Positions 60,578 to 64,000 of a stretch of DNA of 64,000 bases are shown one piece after another. Source of the DNA: Liminaster sp017519885 (GTDB lineage: Bacteria; Bacteroidota; Bacteroidia; Bacteroidales; UBA3663). The notes under the pieces were generated by a model. It ran no database searches and had not been told where the DNA came from. It saw nothing but the letters and a program-made list of their open reading frames with translations. The DNA lies in the NCBI GenBank assembly GCA_017519885.1, contig JAFWRO010000057.1, positions 1 through 64,000 of the forward strand. The letters run 5' to 3'. How positions within the stretch are numbered: position 1 is the stretch's first letter; the number at the start of each line of letters is the position of its first letter. A program made the position numbers and the translations under genes.

Positions 60578-60608
60578 CCTAATCCAAATTTTAAATGTTT
60601 TACGGGGG

Positions 60609-60640
60609 CAAAGATAATGCCTTTTCTTTGCCCCCGCAAC
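60609..60640 (-). promoter_or_regulatory. Promoter of rpoD
   Basis: On the minus strand GTTG (60640-60637), 20 nt, TATCTTTG (60616-60609). The -33 box overlaps the end of the preceding coding region. Confidence 0.6.
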
Positions 60641-60645
60641 CTTTT

Positions 60646-61875
60646 TCAACCTTGCATTAACTTATCCCTAACCACCATCAATGCAAAACCCAGCAGATTG
60701 ATGCCATACCATTTCTCGGCATCCTTGGCATCCTTGTTGTCTTCCCTCATGCCGATGCCCCAGACTCTATCGTAGGGACTTGCTTCAACCAGAATCGCCG
60801 AGCCCGTATTCAGCAGGAACTTCAGCAGCTTTTCGTTTTGTCCGAACTTCGCCAGATTGCCCTTGACGACCACATCGAATTTGTGCTGGTCCCAGATTTC
60901 GGGATCGAAGCCCTTTACCTCGCGTCCCAAATCCTTGATAATGCTGGGCTCTTCCTCCTTCATGATGCTTTGGCGTGTTTCTTCGTCGCCGAAGATTCGT
61001 GCCTTCTCGGCCATCATGTATTGCTCGGCACTTTTGTAGGTCACTCCATCCACTTCGAACGTGCATCTCTGCCATTGGCTCAGGCAGCCATTCGATACAC
61101 TTTCGAGTTTCGCACCACCCTCTCTCCAGAAGAAGACGAAGTCCAGATTCTTCTTGGCTTTCTGCTGATCCCAAACCCAGATGGGATTGTATTTCGAAGG
61201 ATTGCCCTTCACGGCAGCAGCTAGTTTCATTTCCTGCCAGCGGCTATTGCGGGCTTCTCTCTTCTTGGCCTCCTCCTGTACGCGAAGCTTGAGATCTTCC
61301 ATCTGCTGAGGCCAAAGAGCTTTCTCTTCGTCGGTGATCAAGCGTTCTACGGCCTTGACGATGAGTGAGGCGTGACTCAATGGCTTTCTTGCATCTTCGA
61401 TGTCTGGATTCATGTCGTAGTCAAGCAGCACAACGACGCCGTTCACACACATTTCCTTGATTCGCAGTACAAGGTTCCAGCAGCGATTTTCGAGCATCCA
61501 GTTGTAGGAGGGCACATAGATCTCCTTGCGTGCATCAATGTAGCCCAACAGTTCCGTGGAATGCAGTCCTTTCTGATGCCCCAGACAGTTGCCCAGTTTC
61601 TTTCCGCTTCGCTTGATGCCGGACATCTTCCTGTTGTACAGTTTGTTCGTGTCCACGCCTTCGTTTTCAAAGACCTTCAAGGCTTGCCAGATGCCTTCCA
61701 CCGTTTCGGCTTCCTCATTAGGGCTGAAAGGTACGGGGATTCCTCCGATAGGGAAGAATGGACTCAATCGCACAAATTCATTTTTCGACTTGCTGGTGAC
61801 ATCAATGATTTGTGCCCCAGGGTACTTCTCCTTCAACGTCTCTTCCTTCGTCCTTTTGTTTTCAATCAGAATCAT
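60646..61875 (-). CDS. Two-domain protein with C-terminal NADAR (YbiA-like) domain
   Basis: A 409-residue cytoplasmic protein. The C-terminal part (about 240-405) is a NADAR/YbiA domain: LDFVFFW, LSQWQRCTFEVDGVTYKSAEQYMMAEKARIF, then VKGNLAKFGQN, ILVEASPYDRVWGIGM and GINLLGFALMVVRDKL. NADAR enzymes cleave N-glycosidic bonds of ADP-ribosyl compounds, and some reverse toxin-added ADP-ribose. The N-terminal ~170 residues (MILIENKRTKEETLKEKYPG ... YNRKMSGIKRSGKKLGNCLGHQKG) resemble a domain seen beside NADAR in other bacteria (DUF6939-like, by memory). A strong AAAAAGGAGAGTA before the ATG fixes the start. It lies just upstream of rpoD on the same strand. Confidence 0.8.
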   Translation of the reverse strand: MILIENKRTKEETLKEKYPGAQIIDVTSKSKNEFVRLSPFFPIGGIPVPFSPNEEAETVEGIWQALKVFENEGVDTNKLYNRKMSGIKRSGKKLGNCLGHQKGLHSTELLGYIDARKEIYVPSYNWMLENRCWNLVLRIKEMCVNGVVVLLDYDMNPDIEDARKPLSHASLIVKAVERLITDEEKALWPQQMEDLKLRVQEEAKKREARNSRWQEMKLAAAVKGNPSKYNPIWVWDQQKAKKNLDFVFFWREGGAKLESVSNGCLSQWQRCTFEVDGVTYKSAEQYMMAEKARIFGDEETRQSIMKEEEPSIIKDLGREVKGFDPEIWDQHKFDVVVKGNLAKFGQNEKLLKFLLNTGSAILVEASPYDRVWGIGMREDNKDAKDAEKWYGINLLGFALMVVRDKLMQG

Positions 61876-61905
61876 TACTCTCCTTTTTAAATAAATAACC
61901 AATTA

Positions 61906-61964
61906 CCCACATCTCTCTCCCAATGTGGGCCTCCATATATTAATGTCGAATCTACGCAAATGTA
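61906..61964 (-). promoter_or_regulatory. NADAR gene -7 box and leader hairpin
   Basis: On the minus strand TACATTTG (61964-61957) without a clear -33 box, then a leader with a perfect CCCACAT/ATGTGGG hairpin (61929-61906) before the ATG at 61875. Confidence 0.45.
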
Positions 61965-61993
61965 AACACATTATCAATTTAAAAGAGCATAAT

Positions 61994-62025
61994 CTTGCAA
62001 ATCTCACAAAACTTTCGTATCTTTG
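61994..62025 (+). promoter_or_regulatory. Promoter of the metzincin-like gene
   Basis: CTTG (61994-61997), 20 nt, TATCTTTG (62018-62025). The frame start at 62023 lies inside it, so translation begins at 62050. Confidence 0.65.
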
Positions 62026-62049
62026 CCCCGGATTTCAACCATTTTATCT

Positions 62050-62919
62050 ATGCATTCCATTAGTAAACACCTTCTTTGGGTATTTGCCTTCGTTTCCTTG
62101 ACGTTTACAATGAAGGCTCAGACCTCATGGCTCGAGACACTTGGCATCGATTTCGACTTCGATGTGCCGAAGCCCGTTGTGACCTACAAGGATCTGATCG
62201 GTGTGGGTTCGGCACGCCATATGTCAGGCAATATCTGTGTGCTCTATCTGTTTGTTGGGACCGAAACTAGCCAATGGAGCCAGGATGAGATTGAAGCCAC
62301 CGCCCAAAAACTTTATGCTGCAGAAGATTGGCTCAAGGCAGAGGCACTCCGTTATGGCAAGAAGGTGGAATTTCATAACTATTCCATCAAGCGTCAGCTT
62401 ACCGACAACAATATTCCAAGCGATCCCTTCAAGCCAGATGCTGTCAACTATCCTAAGACGGTTCTTCGTCGTTTCGGCTACAGCAGCAACCGCGAGTTGC
62501 ACGACATCCTTTCGCGCAAGACGAATTGCCAGCAGTTCCTGGTACTCATCTTTCCGCGTATCGCTGGTCGTTGTTACGCCTCGGCTGTCAATCGCAATAT
62601 GGCCCGAAACGGATTGGGCCGCACTTTGCCCGAGTGCTGTATGCTCTATCAGATCTCGAATGATACAGGAAGGGAATTACAGGTTGGACGCATCGCTCAC
62701 GAAATGTTGCATCTCTTCGGCGCTTGGGACTTCTATGCTGTCAATGCCGATGACAAGGAGCGAAGCGAACGGGCTGCTGAGCTTTTCCCCACGAGCATTA
62801 TGTTGCGCTCCTATGGCGATATTACTCAGCGTTCCATTGATCCACTCACTGCCTGGCTCACTGGCCTTTCGCGTAAAGAACAGGAGTGGTACAAGGAATT
62901 GATGCCACCACAACAGTGA
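62050..62919 (+). CDS. Secreted metzincin-like zinc metalloprotease
   Basis: A 289-residue exported protein (signal peptide to about residue 24, MKAQ). It carries HEMLHLFGAWD at 217-227, that is HExxHxxGxxD with D227 in place of the usual third His. That zinc site is known in snapalysin-type metzincins. A Met-turn-like SIM at 249-251 follows, as expected. The rest (CVLYLFVGTETSQWSQDEIEATAQKL ... CQQFLVLIFPRIAGRCYA) is not assigned to a named family. It would cleave peptides outside the cytoplasm; the target is unknown. It stands alone with its own promoter. Confidence 0.7.
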   Translation: MHSISKHLLWVFAFVSLTFTMKAQTSWLETLGIDFDFDVPKPVVTYKDLIGVGSARHMSGNICVLYLFVGTETSQWSQDEIEATAQKLYAAEDWLKAEALRYGKKVEFHNYSIKRQLTDNNIPSDPFKPDAVNYPKTVLRRFGYSSNRELHDILSRKTNCQQFLVLIFPRIAGRCYASAVNRNMARNGLGRTLPECCMLYQISNDTGRELQVGRIAHEMLHLFGAWDFYAVNADDKERSERAAELFPTSIMLRSYGDITQRSIDPLTAWLTGLSRKEQEWYKELMPPQQ

Positions 62920-62954
62920 TTCGGAGGCCTGTCAACTTTTTTTAACGTAGTATA

Positions 62955-62986
62955 TTTGGTCGGTTTTGAAAATACACTTATATTTG
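62955..62986 (+). promoter_or_regulatory. Promoter of the ABC transporter operon
   Basis: TTTG (62955-62958), 20 nt, TATATTTG (62979-62986), a perfect consensus; transcription begins near 62993. Confidence 0.75.
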
Positions 62987-63009
62987 CACCGACAAAACAA
63001 GTATTTTTA

Positions 63010-63687
63010 ATGATACGTCTGCAGAACATTCATAAGACCTACCAATCTGCAACACCGTTGCATGTGCTCAAAGGCATCGATCTCAATATCGAAGCAGGTG
63101 AGCTTGTGAGCATCATGGGTGCTTCGGGATCGGGAAAATCCACTTTGCTGAATATTTTAGGAATCCTCGACGACTATGACGAAGGCACTTACACCCTCGA
63201 TGGCACTCTCATTCGTGGGCTGAGCGAGACGCGTGCCGCCGAACTGCGCAACCAGATGATCGGATTCGTCTTTCAGTCGTTCAATCTCATCAGCTTCAAG
63301 AATGCTATGGAGAATGTCGCGCTTCCTTTATATTATAAAGGTGTGGGCAGACGCAAACGCAACGAACTCGCTTTGGAATATCTCGAGAAGATGGGCCTTC
63401 GCGAGTGGGCTGACCATTATCCGAGTGAAATGTCGGGAGGTCAGAAGCAACGCGTGGCCATCGCTCGTGCCCTCATCGCCAATCCGAAGATCATCCTGGC
63501 CGATGAGCCGACGGGTGCTCTCGACTCGAAGACCACGCTTGAAGTGATGGACTTGCTCAAGCAAGTGAACAGAGAAGAGGGAAAGACAGTCATCATCGTA
63601 ACCCACGAGCGTGACATCGCCAATGCCACCGACCGCATTATTCATATCAAGGACGGACAGATATCGAGTGACATCAGACAGCAATGA
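63010..63687 (+). CDS. ABC transporter ATP-binding protein (LolD/MacB type)
   Basis: A 225-residue ATPase subunit. Walker A GASGSGKST at 37-45, Q-loop FVFQSFNLI, signature SGGQKQR, Walker B IILADEPTGALD and switch VTHE are all intact. It powers a MacB/LolCDE-type permease that moves lipoproteins, peptides or drugs across the envelope without using a membrane-embedded channel. It overlaps the next gene by ATGA (63684-63687), so the two are translated together. The start at 63010 was chosen as the first ATG after the promoter with the family N terminus. Confidence 0.95.
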   Translation: MIRLQNIHKTYQSATPLHVLKGIDLNIEAGELVSIMGASGSGKSTLLNILGILDDYDEGTYTLDGTLIRGLSETRAAELRNQMIGFVFQSFNLISFKNAMENVALPLYYKGVGRRKRNELALEYLEKMGLREWADHYPSEMSGGQKQRVAIARALIANPKIILADEPTGALDSKTTLEVMDLLKQVNREEGKTVIIVTHERDIANATDRIIHIKDGQISSDIRQQ

Positions 63688-64000
63688 TAATAGACCAAAT
63701 AGAAGAGATTTACGTTTCGATGAGCCGCAACAAGCTGCGCATCGCACTGACGGGATTCAGCATTGCCTGGGGCATTTTCATGCTCATCGTGCTGCTGGGT
63801 GCCGGCAATGGGTTGCTGCATGGTATGGAAGATGCATTTGCATCGCGGAGCATCAACACGGTGTCGCTTAGTCCAGGCTGGACGTCGCAGAGCTTCGAGG
63901 GCCTGCGACGGTATCGTGAGATGTACCTCGATAGCGAGGACCTTCAGCTGCTTCGAAACAGATTCCCTCATCAGATTGCCGATGCACAACCGACCTATGA
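63684..64000 (+). CDS. MacB-like ABC transporter permease, cut by the window edge
   Basis: The N-terminal 105 codons of a MacB/FtsX-type permease. The open frame starts at the ATGA overlap with the ATPase gene. It has an N-terminal transmembrane helix (LTGFSIAWGIFMLIVLLGAG, about 21-40) followed by the start of a large periplasmic domain (FASRSINTVSLSPGWTSQSF). It is the permease partner of the preceding ATPase. The rest lies beyond the window. Confidence 0.85.
   Translation, partial: MIIDQIEEIYVSMSRNKLRIALTGFSIAWGIFMLIVLLGAGNGLLHGMEDAFASRSINTVSLSPGWTSQSFEGLRRYREMYLDSEDLQLLRNRFPHQIADAQPTY

Noticed and set aside
1..64000. tRNA and rRNA genes
   Set aside because: No cloverleaf or ribosomal RNA sequence was recognised by reading; a dedicated scan was not possible here.

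Overview
The window looks like a stretch of chromosome from a Bacteroidales bacterium, probably from the Prevotellaceae/Bacteroidaceae side; that placement is an inference from gene content. The supporting signs are three complete SusC/SusD pairs and a fourth partial SusC, a giant hybrid two-component regulator, an ECF sigma/FecR pair, a 286-residue primary sigma factor, and A-rich translation starts. There are also many copies of the Bacteroidetes promoter (TTTG, about 20 nt, then TAnnTTTG). No tRNA, rRNA or CRISPR array was seen.

Layout. At 1-15.7 kb lies a pectin/uronate-type polysaccharide utilisation locus (PUL): a partial SusC (minus strand), then fructuronate reductase-like SDR, mannonate dehydratase, pectinesterase, SusC, SusD and an exported esterase, with a convergent hybrid two-component regulator. 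The surface proteins would import pectic oligomers, the esterases would trim them, and the uronate enzymes would feed the sugar acids into central metabolism. At 15.8-19.3 kb are rmuC, an IS110-family insertion sequence with a candidate bridge RNA just downstream of its recombinase, and a gene-poor patch holding an orphan promoter, a short terminated transcript and a dispersed repeat. At 19.3-26.4 kb are small secreted or lipoprotein genes of unknown role, including an RbsD/FucU-like lipoprotein and a translationally coupled trio.

At 26.5-35.9 kb is an exported-protein cluster: a 41-codon gene with a full promoter, an outer-membrane barrel, a GLUG/DUF285 surface protein, a CotH-kinase-like protein sharing modules with it, a class A acid phosphatase and a BspA-type leucine-rich protein. 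At 35.9-44.5 kb is a second PUL (ECF sigma, FecR anti-sigma, STN-type SusC, SusD, GH29 fucosidase), all on the minus strand. Upstream of it is a five-copy, 41-42 bp palindrome array, then alanine dehydrogenase, a PafA-like phosphatase, a GH43 enzyme and a BASS transporter.

At 50.5-64 kb are an unknown two-gene operon whose second product has a sigma-70 region 4-like helix-turn-helix, an enzyme-less SusC/SusD pair, and a likely orphan small RNA with a consensus promoter and strong terminator. These are followed by an AAA ATPase, the primary sigma factor, a NADAR fusion protein, a metzincin-like protease and the start of an ABC efflux-type operon.

The least explained features are the IS110-associated RNA (about 17424-17588), the orphan transcripts (about 57834-57970 and 19062-19210), the palindrome array (44654-44833), the ~9-nt-period intergenic arrays, and the sigma-like protein pair. 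Positions of short sites were read by eye and may be off by one base.
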